A stretch of DNA of 64,000 nucleotides from Aureimonas sp. AU20 (GTDB taxonomy: Bacteria; Pseudomonadota; Alphaproteobacteria; Rhizobiales; Rhizobiaceae): NCBI RefSeq assembly GCF_001442755.1, contig NZ_CP006367.1:1116001-1180000 (forward strand), written 5' to 3'. Positions 27,002 to 35,680 of the stretch are shown piece by piece. Under the pieces are notes generated by a model, which worked only from the letters and a program-made list of their open reading frames with translations, made no database searches and had not been told where the DNA came from. Position numbers and translations under genes: made by a program. Every line of letters begins with the position of its first letter. Position 1 is the first letter of the stretch.

Positions 27002-27374
27002 GGCCCTTCGGTCACGGCATCGCCGCTGCCGGCCCTCGCCGTGGCCGCCACCGGGCCGTCATGGGCCCGCAATGCGTCTGGTGTATCGGATGAACCGAGC
27101 CGGTTGTGCTCCGGCCGGAGATGTCTGCCCAAACCTCACAGGGCCGACCATCCGACACTTGGGGAGGGAAGGCTAGCCAAGGGCAGGGCGCTACACTCTC
27201 TTATCCGCCGCGCCGCGTTCCAACACCGCCGGAAGAGAAATCCTTTGCCCCGGCACTCCACCGCCTCATGAGACTGCGTGCCCGCAAAGCATGGCCTTCG
27301 CCGTAAAACTTCCTGGCAAAACGCGGGAGATTTGGTGAGAACGTGCCTGGACCTCTGGGAAGAAAGAACCGCCC
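27002..27374. other. Gene-free stretch before the HAD phosphatase
   Basis: 373 bp in which I see no coding frame with a binding site and no RNA gene. The last 120 bases are less GC-rich and probably hold the promoter of the phosphatase. Confidence 0.4.
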
Positions 27375-28040
27375 GTGACCGCAAGTGCCGCTCCCGCTCT
27401 GCCCGCTGCCGTGATCTTCGACATGGACGGGCTGCTGTTCGACTCGGAGATCCTCAGCCGCGACGCCTTTCTTTCCGCGTCCAGCGAGATCGGACGGGCG
27501 GCGAGCGAGGCGGATTTCCTCGTCATGGTCGGCCGGCCCTGGACGATCAACCGTGTCTATCTCCAAGACTTCTTCGGCGAGGCGCTGGATATCGAGGCCT
27601 TCGGCGCGGTCTGGCGCCGGCACTATGTCGCTGGAAAAGCAACGCTGGCGCTGAAGGCAGGGGTGGTGGAGTTTCTCGACCATCTCGACGCCTTGAAGAT
27701 CCCGCGCGCCATCTGCACCTCGTCCGTCCACGAGGACGTCGCCTTCAATCTGGCGCTGCACGGGTTGGCGCATCGCTTCGACGCGGTGATCGCGAGCGGC
27801 GACTATACCAAGGGCAAGCCGGCGCCCGACCCGTTCCTGCGCGCGGCAGAAGTTCTCGGCGTCGATCCCAGTGAGTGTCTGGCGCTGGAAGACTCGCACA
27901 ATGGCGTGCGCGCGGCGGCGGCGGCCGGAATGCGAACGGTCATGGTGCCCGATCTCCTGCCGGCCACCGACGAAATCCGCGCCCTTTGCCGGCTCGTCGC
28001 CGCCGACCTGCACGAGGTCCGCACGCATCTCACGCCCTGA
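27375..28040 (+). CDS. HAD-superfamily phosphatase, beta-phosphoglucomutase-like
   Basis: A 221-residue HAD hydrolase of the subfamily IA type with a helical cap. Motif I is DMDGLLFDSE, motif II is the TSS of ICTSSVHED, motif III the Lys of KGKPAPDPF, and motif IV the acidic EDSHNG. The cap between motif I and II places it with beta-phosphoglucomutase and small sugar-phosphate phosphatases. Substrate unknown. The start is GTG at 27375. It converges on the methyltransferase gene, 9 bp away. Confidence 0.88.
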   Translation: MTASAAPALPAAVIFDMDGLLFDSEILSRDAFLSASSEIGRAASEADFLVMVGRPWTINRVYLQDFFGEALDIEAFGAVWRRHYVAGKATLALKAGVVEFLDHLDALKIPRAICTSSVHEDVAFNLALHGLAHRFDAVIASGDYTKGKPAPDPFLRAAEVLGVDPSECLALEDSHNGVRAAAAAGMRTVMVPDLLPATDEIRALCRLVAADLHEVRTHLTP

Positions 28041-28049
28041 GGGCGGCTG

Positions 28050-28817
28050 TCAGATCGCTCGCGCCTGATAAGCGCTCGTCACATAGGGAACGGTGATCTC
28101 GTCCTGCCCCGCCGTTTCCGGCGTCTCGACCAGAAGGCGGCGCAGACGGCCCGCCACCGCCTCCTGCTCCTCGGCGGGCAGGGCGGCGACATAGCTGACC
28201 GACAGGCAACGATCGACCACCACGCGCTCGGGCGGGCCGACCTGCTTGTTGCGCAGTTGCGTTTCCGCCAGCGGGCCGAAACCCTTGGCTGGGAAGAGCG
28301 CTCGCCACGCGCCACTTTCGTGGCGCGGCGTGTCGCCGGCCAGCCTCCGCATGATGTCGCCCAATTGGTGCAGCCAGGGCACGCTCTCGTCGCGCATGTT
28401 CCAGATGAGGATGAGCGAGCCGCCGGGCCGCAGCACGCGCCGGATCTCGGCCAAGGCGCTGCGCGTCGCGAACCAATGAAAGGACTGGGCGCAGCACACG
28501 GCCGAAAAGGCCGCGTCCTCGAAGGGCAGGGCGTCGGCCACCGCATCGATCACCGGCACGCCGGGATGGGCGGCGGCAAACCCCTCGCGCATGGCGGCCA
28601 CCGGCTCGGCCGCCACCACGCTCGCCCCGGTGGCGAGAAGAAGCCCGGTGAACTTGCCCGTGCCGGCGCCGAGATCGAGCACTCGCTCGCCCGGCGCGAT
28701 GCGCTGCGACAGCCAGCCGCCAAGCGCCTCGGGATAGCCCGGTCGGCCCCTGGCATAGGTCTCGGCGGCGCGCGAATAGCCCTCGCGCGCCGCCTCGTGG
28801 ACTCCTTGTCCGCTCAC
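28050..28817 (-). CDS. Class I SAM-dependent methyltransferase
   Basis: A 255-residue methyltransferase. The SAM-binding motif I is VLDLGAGTGKFTG; acidic residues close beta 2 (VVAAEPVAAMREG) and motif II is ADALPFEDAAFSAV. The IRRVLRPGGSLILIWN block is typical of small-molecule methyltransferases of the UbiE/type 11 group. The C-terminal about 90 residues are more specific and unrecognised. The GTG start overlaps the glucose dehydrogenase stop by four bases (GTGA), so it is the downstream gene of that operon. Substrate unknown. Confidence 0.85.
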   Translation of the reverse strand: MSGQGVHEAAREGYSRAAETYARGRPGYPEALGGWLSQRIAPGERVLDLGAGTGKFTGLLLATGASVVAAEPVAAMREGFAAAHPGVPVIDAVADALPFEDAAFSAVCCAQSFHWFATRSALAEIRRVLRPGGSLILIWNMRDESVPWLHQLGDIMRRLAGDTPRHESGAWRALFPAKGFGPLAETQLRNKQVGPPERVVVDRCLSVSYVAALPAEEQEAVAGRLRRLLVETPETAGQDEITVPYVTSAYQARAI

Positions 28818-31429
28818 TGCGCCTTCGGCAGCGCGTAGGCGATCACGCTGTCCCCCCGCTTGGTGCCGAGCGAGCCGTGGCCGCCGGCCACCACCAGCAC
28901 ATACTGCCGCCCGTCGGCACCGCGATAGGTCATGGGCGTCGCCTGACCGCCGGCCGGCAGGCGCGAGCGCCAGAGTTCCGCGCCGGTCGTCACGTCGTAT
29001 CCGCGCACATACTGGTCCAGCGTGCCGGACAGGAAGGCGACGCCGCCTGCCGTCATCACCGGGCCGCCGAGATTGGGCACGCCCATGCGGAAGGGGATCA
29101 TGGGCACGGGCGCGGCGTCGCGCACGGTGCCGTTCTTGTGCATCCAGGCGACTTCGCCGGTGGTCAGATCGACGCCCGCGACATTGCCCCAAGGCGGCGC
29201 CTGGCAGGGCAGGCCGAGCACGGAGGTGAAGGGCCGAAGCTTCACGGCATAGGGCGCGCCGAAATTCTCGTTCAGGGCCGGCAGGGCGCCTTCCGGCTTT
29301 TCCTTGTTCACCACCAGCGTCCGGTCCTGCGGGCGCGGCACGAGGGTGGACAGGAAGGCGAGATGGGCCGGCGTGCCGAACAGGACGCCGCGCTGCGGAT
29401 CGACCGCCACGGAGCCCCAGTTGAAGACGCCGAAATTGCCGGGATAGATGATCGAGCCTTCCAGCGAGGGCGGCGTGAAGCGCCCGTCATAGCGATAGGA
29501 ATGGAAGGCGATGCGGCAGAAGAGCTGGTCGAACATGGTCGCGCCCCACATGTCGCGCTCGCGCAGCGGCTTGGGATCGAAGCTGACCTGCGAGACCGGC
29601 TGCGTCGGCGCCGTGTGGTCGGGCGCGACGGCCCCGCCGGGCGCTGGCTTCTCGCGAACGGGCAGAACGGGCGTGCCGGTGCGCCGGTCGAGCACGAAGA
29701 CCTCGCCCTGCTTGGTCGGCTGAACCAGAGTGGGCACGGTCTCGCCGTTGATCGGCAGATCGATCAGGCTAGCCTGCGAGGGCACGTCATAGTCCCAGAG
29801 ATCGTGATGCACGGTCTGGAAGTGCCAGCGGACCTGACCCGTGCGGATGTCCAGCGCGACGACCGAGGAGGAATAGCGCTCCACATTCTCCGAGCGGTTG
29901 GCGCCCCACTGGTCCGGCGGCTGGTTGCCGAGCGGCACGTAGACCATGCCGAGCGCGGGGTCCGCGCTCATGATCGACCAGGAATTGGGCGAGTTCGGCG
30001 TGTAGGTCCCGCCTTCGCCGATCGGCGCCGTGTCGGTCGGATTGCCCGAATCCCAGTTCCAGACGAGATCGCCGGTCGTGGTGTCGAAGGCGCGGATGAC
30101 GCCGGAAGCCTCAGCGGTCGAGACATTGTCCAGAACCGTGCCGCCGACGATCACGAGATTGTCGGCCACGACCGGGGGCGAGGTGGAATAGTAGGAGCCC
30201 GGATTGACGTTGGGCATCCGGTTCCAAAGATCGATCTGCCCGTCACCGCCGCCGAAATTCGAGCAGACATGGCCGGTCTCAGGATCGAGCGCGATGAGGC
30301 GCGCGTCCGCCGTCGGCATGAAGAGCTTGGCGTCGCAGACGGCCGTCTCGGCATTGGCGGCCGCCACCGGCAGGCCGGGATCGGCCGAGCCGGCGTTCTG
30401 CTGGGTGGGCGCGCCTTCGCTCGAAGCGCCGCTTGCGCCGCGTTCCTGCGGCGCGGTCAGTCCGCCTTGTGCGGCGAGTTCGGAGGCCGTACCGGCAGGG
30501 GCGTTCGGGTTTTCGGCGACGTTGGTCGGGGCCGGCTGCGCGGCGGCTTGAGCGCTGTTGGCGGAGCCGGGCGGCTGGTAGGCGAGGCCGCGGCAGGTCA
30601 GGTGTTGGAGCGCCAGCGCACCCTGGATGCGCGGGTCATAGCGCCAGACCTCGGCGCCGGTCGTCGCATTGAGCGCGATGACGCTCTGGTGCGGCGTGCA
30701 GAGGTAGAGGCGCTCGCCGATCTTCAGCGGCGTCACCTGGAACGTGGTCTCGACGGGGTCGCCGGGCTGCGGCAGGTCGCCGGTGTGGAATTGCCAGGCT
30801 TCTTCCAGGTTCGACACGTTGGCCGGCGTGATGTCGGCGAGCGGCGACCAGCGCTGGCCGGCCTGCGTGCGCCCATAGGCGTGCCATTCGCCCGCCGGAA
30901 TGCCCGAGGCGTCGGCAGAGATGCGGGTGCGCACGCCCGGCAACTCGCCCTCGATCCGGTGCAGATCCACGAACCAGGACGTGATGGCCACGGCGACCGC
31001 CACGACCAGCGAGCCGCTCAGCATGGCGCCGGTGCCGCGAAGGGCCGAAGGGGGCGTAAAGGCCCGCCCGTCCAGCGCGTCCGCCACGCTGCGTCGGCCG
31101 AGCTCGCGCGTCACGAAGGGCAGGAGCAGCACGGCGCCGAGCACGAACACGACATCGCCGCGCGCCGCCAAGGGCCACCAGTCGAAGCCGACTTCGTAGA
31201 GCGCCCAGATCAGCGTGCCGAGAACCAGCAGCGCATAGACCGCCAGCGCTTCCGGCTTGCGCCGGTAGAGAAGAATGGCGGTGACGAGGAAGAGAACCGA
31301 GGCGACGAGATAATAGGCCGAGCCGCCCTTCAGGAGGAGCCAGGCACCGCCCGCGAGCAGTGCCAGGCCGAATACGGCGAGGAGGATGGAAAGAACAAGA
31401 AGGGCAGGTGGGGGAGAGCGGCCGGGCAT
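28814..31429 (-). CDS. gcd: Membrane-bound PQQ-dependent glucose dehydrogenase
   Basis: An 871-residue quinoprotein that oxidises glucose (or related aldoses) in the periplasm and passes electrons to ubiquinone. Five hydrophobic helices fill residues about 8-150, then an eight-bladed PQQ propeller begins near YGRTQAGQRWSPLADI. Typical blocks are HFQTVHHDLWDYDVPSQ, VFVLDRRTGTPVLPV and GGHGSLGTKRGDSV. It is about 75 residues longer than the usual 796 because of an Ala/Gln/Pro/Gly-rich insert after LTCRGLAYQPPG. AAGGA lies 7 bases before the ATG. PQQ synthesis genes are not in the window. Confidence 0.93.
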   Translation of the reverse strand: MPGRSPPPALLVLSILLAVFGLALLAGGAWLLLKGGSAYYLVASVLFLVTAILLYRRKPEALAVYALLVLGTLIWALYEVGFDWWPLAARGDVVFVLGAVLLLPFVTRELGRRSVADALDGRAFTPPSALRGTGAMLSGSLVVAVAVAITSWFVDLHRIEGELPGVRTRISADASGIPAGEWHAYGRTQAGQRWSPLADITPANVSNLEEAWQFHTGDLPQPGDPVETTFQVTPLKIGERLYLCTPHQSVIALNATTGAEVWRYDPRIQGALALQHLTCRGLAYQPPGSANSAQAAAQPAPTNVAENPNAPAGTASELAAQGGLTAPQERGASGASSEGAPTQQNAGSADPGLPVAAANAETAVCDAKLFMPTADARLIALDPETGHVCSNFGGGDGQIDLWNRMPNVNPGSYYSTSPPVVADNLVIVGGTVLDNVSTAEASGVIRAFDTTTGDLVWNWDSGNPTDTAPIGEGGTYTPNSPNSWSIMSADPALGMVYVPLGNQPPDQWGANRSENVERYSSSVVALDIRTGQVRWHFQTVHHDLWDYDVPSQASLIDLPINGETVPTLVQPTKQGEVFVLDRRTGTPVLPVREKPAPGGAVAPDHTAPTQPVSQVSFDPKPLRERDMWGATMFDQLFCRIAFHSYRYDGRFTPPSLEGSIIYPGNFGVFNWGSVAVDPQRGVLFGTPAHLAFLSTLVPRPQDRTLVVNKEKPEGALPALNENFGAPYAVKLRPFTSVLGLPCQAPPWGNVAGVDLTTGEVAWMHKNGTVRDAAPVPMIPFRMGVPNLGGPVMTAGGVAFLSGTLDQYVRGYDVTTGAELWRSRLPAGGQATPMTYRGADGRQYVLVVAGGHGSLGTKRGDSVIAYALPKAQ

Positions 31430-31749
31430 GGTCGGGTTCCTTCGCGGCGACGACTGGTGCGAGATGTCGCGCTGCGAAAGGGCTTCAAGCCAAAACCTCA
31501 CGCAAACGGGAAGATTAGGTCCGACCCGGTCGAATCTCGGTGAGAAACGCTGTGCGCGGGCGGAGCAATGGCTCTGCGGAGGGGAGCCAAAGAAGCTGGA
31601 GCGGACGCCTTTGCCGGCTAACCCCTGCGGAATGCCATGCCCCGTCCCTGGCGCAAACGAGCGGCAGTGCCTTCTCGATGCGCGCAAGGTGTCAGGCTCG
31701 ACCGGCTCCAACGGCGCACAGGCGCCGTCGAACCGACTGAAGCGGGGCG
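31430..31749. other. Intergenic region upstream of gcd
   Basis: 320 bp without a gene. The left part should hold the gcd promoter, though no convincing -35/-10 pair was found. The right end holds the hairpin that follows allA. Confidence 0.4.
31711..31728 (-). terminator. Hairpin after allA
   Basis: ACGGCGC (31711-31717) pairs with GCGCCGT (31722-31728) around a 4-base loop, about 22 bases after the allA stop on the minus strand. It lacks a U-run, so termination strength is uncertain. Confidence 0.35.
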
Positions 31750-32244
31750 CTAGATTGGATCGACGCGCACCGGCTCGGGCAGAAGGAATTCCACGAGATT
31801 GCTGCCCGTCCCGCCGCGATCCACCACCAGAAAGTCCGACACGTCCTCCAGCGCGATCAGCGGGTGGTGCCATGTGCCCTTGGCGTAGGAGACGCCCTGC
31901 CGGCCGCTTGCCAGAAAGGCCACCGGCTCGCCGGGCTGGCCGTCCCGATCGGGCGCGACGACCACGAGATAGGGTCGGCCCTCCAGCGGCATGAAGGCCT
32001 GGCTGCCCAGCGGATGGCGCTCCAGCATGGAAATCTCCAGCGGCAGGGAGAAGGGCTTGCCCCGGAAGATCGAGATCAAGGCGTGGCCGCCGCCGGACGC
32101 CACGTCCACCGGCGCGATGTCATGGAAGCGCGTCGTCGTGCCGTTGTTGATGAGGCGGATTTCGGTGGAATTGTCGGGCTCGATCACTTCGCCGAAGGGG
32201 CGAAAGCTGTCGGCGTCGAGCGGGCGGGGCGAAAGGCGCTTCAT
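31750..32244 (-). CDS. allA: Ureidoglycolate lyase
   Basis: A 164-residue cupin-fold enzyme splitting ureidoglycolate to glyoxylate and urea, the last step of allantoin breakdown. Family blocks are FRPFGEVIE near the start, [23 protein letters not shown], and the metal-site region [13 protein letters not shown]. Its start overlaps the stop of the allantoinase fusion by four bases (ATGA). The urea formed is a direct substrate for the urease encoded 5-14 kb upstream. Confidence 0.94.
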   Translation of the reverse strand: MKRLSPRPLDADSFRPFGEVIEPDNSTEIRLINNGTTTRFHDIAPVDVASGGGHALISIFRGKPFSLPLEISMLERHPLGSQAFMPLEGRPYLVVVAPDRDGQPGEPVAFLASGRQGVSYAKGTWHHPLIALEDVSDFLVVDRGGTGSNLVEFLLPEPVRVDPI

Positions 32245-33686
32245 GACGCGGCTCGCTCTCCCAGGATCGCGGCGATGCGCAGGCGGGCGATCTTTTCGAC
32301 CTCGCGGCAGGCGGCGGCAAATTCCTGCGTCTCGCCGTTTTCCACCCGCCTCTCGAAGGCGGCGAGGATGCCGTGCTTGGAAAGGCCGCGCACGGCGATG
32401 ATGAAGGGAAACCCGAAGCGCTCGGTGTAGCGCCCGTTGAGGGCGGTGAAGCGCTCCAGCTCCTCCGGCGTCAGCTGGTCCAGCCCGGCCGAGGCCTGCT
32501 CGGCGGAGGATTCCGCGGTCAGCCCGCCGGCCAGCGCCAGCCGACCGGCGAGATCGGGATGGGCACGGAGGACGGCGAGGCGCTCGGCTTGGCTCGCCCG
32601 GCGGAACGTGGCGGCGAAGGCGGCGGAAAGGCTAGGAGCCGTGTCGTGGGCCGGGCCGATGCCGCGATCCAGAACCCGCTCGGCCAGATAGGCCGAGTGC
32701 TCGAACACGCCGCCGAACATTCGCAGGAAGACCGCGCTCTCCAGCCGGCTCGGCTGGATCGACGGGCGATAGGGGAAGTGCTCGCGCCAGTGGCGGGCGA
32801 TGTCGGCGCGCGTCGCCACCCAGACGTCGGGCTTGGACTGGATATAGTCGAGGAAGCGCGCGAGCGCCTGCGCCCGGCCGGGGCGGCCGACCAGCCGGCA
32901 ATGCAGGCCGATATTCAGCATCTTCGCCTGGCCTTCGCCTCCCTCGGCATAGAGACAGTCGAACGCGTCCTTCAGATAGGTGAAGAACTGCTCGCCCGTG
33001 TTGAAGCCCTGGGGCGTGGCGAAGCGCATGTCGTTGCTGTCCAGCGTGTAGGGCAGGATCAGGAGCGGCTTGGTGCGCGTTTCCTGCCAATAGGGCAGAT
33101 CGTCGGCATAGGCGTCGGAGGCGTAGAGGAAGTCGCGCTCGGCGGCGAGTTCCAGCGTGTGCTGCGAGGAGCGGCCGGTGTACCAGCCGAGCGGCGCCTC
33201 GCCCGTCACCGCCTCGTGCAGCGCCAGCGCCTCGTCCATGTCGGCGCGCTCGGCCTCGATCGTGTGATCGCGATAGTCGATCCATTTCAGCCCGTGCGAG
33301 GCGATCTCCCAGCCGGCTTCTTGCATGGCGGCGACCTGTTCGGGGCTGCGCTCCAGGGCGGTGGCCACGCCATAGACGGTCACCGGCAGCCGGCGCTCGG
33401 TGAACATCCGCCAGAGCCGCCAGAAGCCGGCGCGCGCGCCGTATTCGTAGATCGATTCCATGTTCATGTGGCGCTGGCCCGGCCAGGGCGCTGCGCCGAC
33501 GATCTCCGACAGAAAGCCCTCGGAGGCCTTGTCGCCGTGGATCACCGCGTTCTCGCCGCCTTCCTCGTAGTTCACCACGAACTGGACGCAGATCCTGGCC
33601 GGGCCGGTGCCGCCGGGGTTCGGCCAGCGCGGATCGGGGGTGCGGCGTCCGTATCCGAGCATGTCGCGGGGATAGGCTGTGGTCAT
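32241..33686 (-). CDS. Allantoinase PuuE fused to OHCU decarboxylase UraD
   Basis: A 481-residue two-domain enzyme. Residues 1 to about 310 are PuuE, the polysaccharide-deacetylase-fold allantoinase (start [15 protein letters not shown]; later [30 protein letters not shown]). Residues about 318-481 are UraD, which decarboxylates OHCU to S-allantoin ([41 protein letters not shown]). The protein would thus do two consecutive steps, OHCU to allantoin to allantoate. It starts at 33686 with GGAGAG upstream, is divergent from uraH, and overlaps allA by four bases. Confidence 0.93.
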   Translation of the reverse strand: MTTAYPRDMLGYGRRTPDPRWPNPGGTGPARICVQFVVNYEEGGENAVIHGDKASEGFLSEIVGAAPWPGQRHMNMESIYEYGARAGFWRLWRMFTERRLPVTVYGVATALERSPEQVAAMQEAGWEIASHGLKWIDYRDHTIEAERADMDEALALHEAVTGEAPLGWYTGRSSQHTLELAAERDFLYASDAYADDLPYWQETRTKPLLILPYTLDSNDMRFATPQGFNTGEQFFTYLKDAFDCLYAEGGEGQAKMLNIGLHCRLVGRPGRAQALARFLDYIQSKPDVWVATRADIARHWREHFPYRPSIQPSRLESAVFLRMFGGVFEHSAYLAERVLDRGIGPAHDTAPSLSAAFAATFRRASQAERLAVLRAHPDLAGRLALAGGLTAESSAEQASAGLDQLTPEELERFTALNGRYTERFGFPFIIAVRGLSKHGILAAFERRVENGETQEFAAACREVEKIARLRIAAILGERAAS

Positions 33687-33822
33687 GGCGCGGCTCTCCG
33701 GTCTCAGGCGTCCCTTTCGGATACGACGATCCACCGCCGATTTCCATGGCCGTCCGGGCGCGGGATCGTTCCCTGGAATCGTTCCGAGACTGGACGAGGG
33801 CGCCTGAAGCGGTGCAGACTGA

Positions 33823-33838
33823 TTGACCGGATGGTCAA
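33823..33838. promoter_or_regulatory. 16-bp palindromic operator candidate
   Basis: A perfect inverted repeat, TTGACC, 4 bases, GGTCAA, 21 bases before the uraH ATG in the 173-bp region between the two divergent purine operons. The size and symmetry fit a dimeric repressor such as a GntR- or MarR-type regulator. No regulator gene is in the cluster. Confidence 0.5.
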
Positions 33839-33859
33839 GACCGAAGGATCCCTCGATTC

Positions 33860-34231
33860 ATGACAGCCAACGACGCGCCGGCCGGCCGGCTGACGACGCA
33901 TGTCCTCGACACGGCGCGCGGCGTGCCCGCGAGCGGCCTGGAACTCGTGCTCCACCGTGTGGAGGGCGACCGGCGCGAGCTGGTGGTGGAAACGCGCACC
34001 AATGCTGACGGGCGCTGCGACAAGCCGCTTCTGGAGGGCGAGAGCTGCCGGCCCGGCGTCTACGAGCTGACCTTCTTCTGCGGCCCCTATTTCGACGGAA
34101 ACGGCACCGAGCTGCCGGCGCCGAAATTCCTGGACGACGTGGTGATCCGCTTCGGCGTGGCCGAGACGCGGCACTACCATGTGCCTCTTCTCATCTCGCC
34201 CTTCGGCTATTCCACCTATCGCGGGAGCTGA
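33860..34231 (+). CDS. uraH: 5-Hydroxyisourate hydrolase
   Basis: A 123-residue transthyretin-like enzyme turning 5-hydroxyisourate to OHCU. The conserved N-terminal LTTHVLDTARGVPA carries the first active-site His, RTNADGRCD the Arg region, and the C-terminal YHVPLLISPFGYSTYRGS is the family signature. It starts the plus-strand purine operon, six bases before xdhA. It acts directly after PuuD, whose gene is in the same direction about 10 kb downstream. Confidence 0.96.
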   Translation: MTANDAPAGRLTTHVLDTARGVPASGLELVLHRVEGDRRELVVETRTNADGRCDKPLLEGESCRPGVYELTFFCGPYFDGNGTELPAPKFLDDVVIRFGVAETRHYHVPLLISPFGYSTYRGS

Positions 34232-34237
34232 GACACG

Positions 34238-35680
34238 ATGAGCGAGGCGATCCGCTTTCTCCTGAACGGCGAGGACCGCAGCGTCGAGGGCCTCATGCCC
34301 ACGACCACGGTTCTCGATTATCTCAGAGGCCCCACCGAGCGGCTGACCGGCACGAAGGAAGGCTGCGCTGAGGGCGATTGCGGCGCCTGCACGGTCCTGA
34401 TCGAGGAGCCGGACGGGGAAGGCGGCCTCCGGCGCCGCGCCGTCAACAGCTGCATCCTCTTCCTGCCGGCGCTGCACGGGCGCTCGGTGGTGACGGTGGA
34501 GCATCTCGGCCAAGACGGGCCGCACCCGATCCAGAGCGCCATGGTGGAGCGGCATGCCAGCCAATGCGGCTTCTGCACGCCGGGCTTCGTGATGCAGCTC
34601 TATGCGGGCTGGCAAACCGGTGCGCTCGGTGATCGTCAGTCGGTGAAGGATCTCGTGTCCGGCAATCTCTGCCGCTGCACCGGCTATGGGCCGATCGTGG
34701 ATGCCGGGCTCGATCTCGCCAAGCAGCCGCTGCCCGATACGGCGAGCGCGGATGCGGGAACCGCCAAGCGGCTGCGCGCCGCGCGCGGCGAAAGCGTCTT
34801 TCGTTATGAGGCGGAGGGCCGGCTCTGGCTCTCGCCCGGCAATGTGGACGATCTCGCCGACTGCTATGCCGCGCATCCCGACGCCACGCTGGTCGCGGGC
34901 GCCACCGATGTTGGGCTCTGGGTCACCAAGCAGCATCGCGACCTGCCGGTGATGATCGACGTTTCGCGCGTCGAGGACCTTCGCCATGTCGAGGAAGGGC
35001 CGCACTCGCTTTTCTTCGGCGCGGGCGTGACGCATGCTGAGGCGCGGCTGCGGCTGGCCGAGATCCACCCCGATCTCGGCGAGGTCATGCGCCGCTTTGC
35101 CGGCTATCAGATCCGCAACACTGGCACAGTCGGCGGCAACATCGCCAATGGCTCGCCGATCGGCGACCTGCCGCCCATGCTGATCGCGCTGGGCGCCAAT
35201 CTCTTCCTGCGCCGGGGTGACGATATGCGGACGCTGCCCTTGGAAGAGTTCTTCATCGCCTATGGAAAGCAGGACCGCGTGCCCGGCGAGTTCGTCGCCG
35301 CCATCGAAGTGCCGCTCCTGAAGGAGGACGAGCGCTTCGCTGCCTACAAGATTTCCAAGCGGCAGGATTCCGACATTTCCGCCGTGCTCGCCGCCTTCAA
35401 GCTGACGCTCGAAGACGGCGTGGTGAGCGAGGCGCGCCTTGCCTTCGGCGGCATGGCGGGAACGCCGAAGCGGGCGCTCGCCGCCGAGCGCGCGCTGACC
35501 GGCCGGCCCTTCGACACTGAAGCCGTGGCGCTGGCTGGAGCGGCGCTGCGCGAGGATTTTCAGCCGCTGGACGATCTGCGCGCCAGCGCCGACTATCGGC
35601 TTCTCGCCGCCGCCGGCTGCCTGGAGCGCTTCCGGTTGCAACTCGCCGGCGTCCCGACCCGCATCGACGAGGTGGCGTGA
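34238..35680 (+). CDS. xdhA: Xanthine dehydrogenase, small (FeS/FAD) subunit
   Basis: A 480-residue subunit with the electron-carrying parts of xanthine dehydrogenase. The first [2Fe-2S] cluster is in GCAEGDCGACTVL, the second in CGFCTPGFVMQL with CRCTGYGPI. The FAD domain follows (LVAGATDVGLW, RNTGTVGGNIANGSPIGD) and a C-terminal CO-dehydrogenase-flavoprotein-like domain. It partners XdhB to oxidise hypoxanthine and xanthine to urate with NAD. GGGAG lies 10 bases before the ATG. Confidence 0.95.
   Translation: MSEAIRFLLNGEDRSVEGLMPTTTVLDYLRGPTERLTGTKEGCAEGDCGACTVLIEEPDGEGGLRRRAVNSCILFLPALHGRSVVTVEHLGQDGPHPIQSAMVERHASQCGFCTPGFVMQLYAGWQTGALGDRQSVKDLVSGNLCRCTGYGPIVDAGLDLAKQPLPDTASADAGTAKRLRAARGESVFRYEAEGRLWLSPGNVDDLADCYAAHPDATLVAGATDVGLWVTKQHRDLPVMIDVSRVEDLRHVEEGPHSLFFGAGVTHAEARLRLAEIHPDLGEVMRRFAGYQIRNTGTVGGNIANGSPIGDLPPMLIALGANLFLRRGDDMRTLPLEEFFIAYGKQDRVPGEFVAAIEVPLLKEDERFAAYKISKRQDSDISAVLAAFKLTLEDGVVSEARLAFGGMAGTPKRALAAERALTGRPFDTEAVALAGAALREDFQPLDDLRASADYRLLAAAGCLERFRLQLAGVPTRIDEVA

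Noticed and set aside
26957..27374. Hidden RNA gene in the intergenic region before the HAD phosphatase
   Set aside because: Apart from the 38-bp hairpin at its left end I saw no tRNA-like or riboswitch-like structure.
28877..31543. Long plus-strand frame opposite gcd
   Set aside because: Antisense of a well-conserved quinoprotein gene; no family motif, no plausible binding site.
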